In this document: piece by piece, positions 63,076 through 64,000 of the stretch
Layout: every line of letters starts with the position of its first letter
Numbering within the stretch: the first letter of the stretch is position 1
NCBI GenBank assembly: GCA_028280345.1
Contig: JANQLY010000004.1
Location: forward strand, 248,001 to 312,000
Direction: 5' to 3'
Origin: Pseudomonadales bacterium
GTDB taxonomy: Bacteria > Pseudomonadota > Gammaproteobacteria > Pseudomonadales > UBA7239
Length of the DNA: 64,000 nucleotides
Translations under genes and position numbers: made by a program
Notes under the pieces: model-generated
What the model saw: only the letters and a program-made list of their open reading frames with translations
Told to the model about the DNA's origin: nothing
Database searches by the model: none

Positions 63076-64000
63076 ATGCGTGGATTTATTATCAAATTTT
63101 CGTCTATTTTCTTTCTGCTTGTACCGCTGGCTTTTGCCAATTCTGAAGTCTCGGTTAAAGAGGTGCTCAGCAATGATGCAGATGTCGAGGCCGAAGAGTT
63201 GAAGCGTGAAGCCAGTACTCACAAGCTTAATGATGAGTTGCAACGGGATACACCGCGTTCGAGTATTCTTGGGTATTTGCAAGCTGCCCGTAGCGGTGAC
63301 TATGAAAAGGCTGCCAAATACCTCGACTTGAGAAACTTGCCCGATGAAATTTCAGACATTGGCGGTGAAGAGCTGGCACGGCAATTGAAAGTTGTTCTGG
63401 ACAGAACGCTATGGATAGAAATTGACGGTATGAACGATACCAATGACGGCCATAGCGATGATAATTTGCCATCGTATCGCGATCTGGTCGGTATGGTAAG
63501 TGCCAATGAAAAAGTGTATGAAATTTTGTATCAAAGAGTGCCTGGTGAAGGTAAAACCTTTATTTGGAAATTTTCCAATCGCACTGTGGCAGATATTCCC
63601 GAACTGTATGATCACCACGGCTTTAACCGTATAGAGGAAAAGCTTGAAGAAATCTTTCCACGCGGCAAGTTTCTCAAGATTGACTTGTGGATGTGGACAC
63701 TTGCATTAACGGTGCTGTTTTTGAGTTTCTTTCTTGCCAAACCCATCTGCATGATTCTGGTTCTGCTGGTGCGCCGTATGCAGCCTGAGTTGCTTGGTGA
63801 AATAGAGCGTTTTATTAATGGCCCTGTGCGCTTCATGATCATGGTGTATATGGCCGTAATTCTTTATAGAAACAATTTCCACCTTACAGTCGAGGCTCAG
63901 GCGATTGCCAATGCGGGTACCATACGCATTGTTATCCATACCTGGTTTTTTGTTCGCCTGGTCAGTCTGGCCAAAGACTATTTTGCGAACCGACTTGAAA
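63076..64000 (+). CDS. Mechanosensitive channel (MscS-type), N-terminal part, runs off window
   Basis: Open frame from ATG 63076 to the window end without a stop, 308 residues visible. Signal peptide (SSIFFLLVPLAFA), periplasmic domain with SILGYLQAARSGDYEKAAKYL and LDLRNLP, as in large MscS-family proteins, and the first TM segments (WMWTLALTVLFLSFFLAK, FMIMVYMAVILY). The MscS pore domain would lie beyond the window, so the call rests on the N-terminal domain alone. Confidence 0.6.
   Translation, partial: MRGFIIKFSSIFFLLVPLAFANSEVSVKEVLSNDADVEAEELKREASTHKLNDELQRDTPRSSILGYLQAARSGDYEKAAKYLDLRNLPDEISDIGGEELARQLKVVLDRTLWIEIDGMNDTNDGHSDDNLPSYRDLVGMVSANEKVYEILYQRVPGEGKTFIWKFSNRTVADIPELYDHHGFNRIEEKLEEIFPRGKFLKIDLWMWTLALTVLFLSFFLAKPICMILVLLVRRMQPELLGEIERFINGPVRFMIMVYMAVILYRNNFHLTVEAQAIANAGTIRIVIHTWFFVRLVSLAKDYFANRLE

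Overview
This 64 kb window is chromosomal DNA of a gammaproteobacterium, most likely a marine relative of the Cellvibrionales/Spongiibacteraceae. That placement is inferred from gene content and order: rnc-era-recO, gacS next to cysM-relA-mazG, an AlgP-like histone H1 mimic, aceK, lpoA-yraN-diaA-dolP divergent from rsmI, and a TtpC-type TonB system. The left half (1-31 kb) is mainly housekeeping. It runs from the 3' end of rnc through era and recO; convergent gacS; cysM, relA and mazG; adk, hemH, the H1-like gene, tsaB and uppP; convergent aceK; a lytic transglycosylase and a cupin; an unusual chalcone-isomerase-like/TolA-like/TonB-C fusion; a six-gene TonB/ExbBD/TtpC transport-energising operon; then dolP, diaA, yraN, lpoA and rsmI.

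From 29.5 kb the content becomes accessory. A sulfotransferase-like gene overlaps a lipoprotein sulfatase (29.6-32.4 kb). A three-gene KorCAB-type 2-oxoacid oxidoreductase follows (32.6-37.3 kb). At 37.6-48.7 kb there is a membrane-stress-like block: a YjfI-type protein with a basic N-terminus, PspA, a YqiJ/NfeD-type membrane protein, a YqiK-type flotillin, an 1809-residue AAA+ protein, a rhomboid protease and a two-TM protein. Its upstream spacer holds two copies of the palindrome TTACATGTAA and a sigma-54-like element.

The most distinctive region is 48.7-60 kb. A TetR regulator is divergent from a CYP51-type P450 fused to a ferredoxin, followed by an NTF2-like protein and a homologue of plant cycloeucalenol cycloisomerase. 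Next come an LLM-class flavin oxidoreductase, a small outer-membrane barrel, the glutathione-dependent formaldehyde pair adhC/fghA, an enoyl-CoA hydratase and an OYE/FadH-like iron-sulfur flavoprotein. Near-identical TTTACAT...ATGTAAA inverted repeats lie before the P450 gene and before the LLM gene, which suggests one TetR regulon. I infer a pathway that modifies sterols or 9,19-cyclopropyl triterpenoids (ring opening plus 14-demethylation with C1 handling). No squalene epoxidase or oxidosqualene cyclase is present in the window, so imported substrates are possible.

The right end carries a DUF4124 protein, a DUF900-type lipoprotein hydrolase, an outer-membrane protein and the 5' part of a probable MscS-type channel. 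No rRNA, tRNA, CRISPR array, insertion sequence or prophage was recognised. All functional names rest on reading the proteins by eye; no database search was run.
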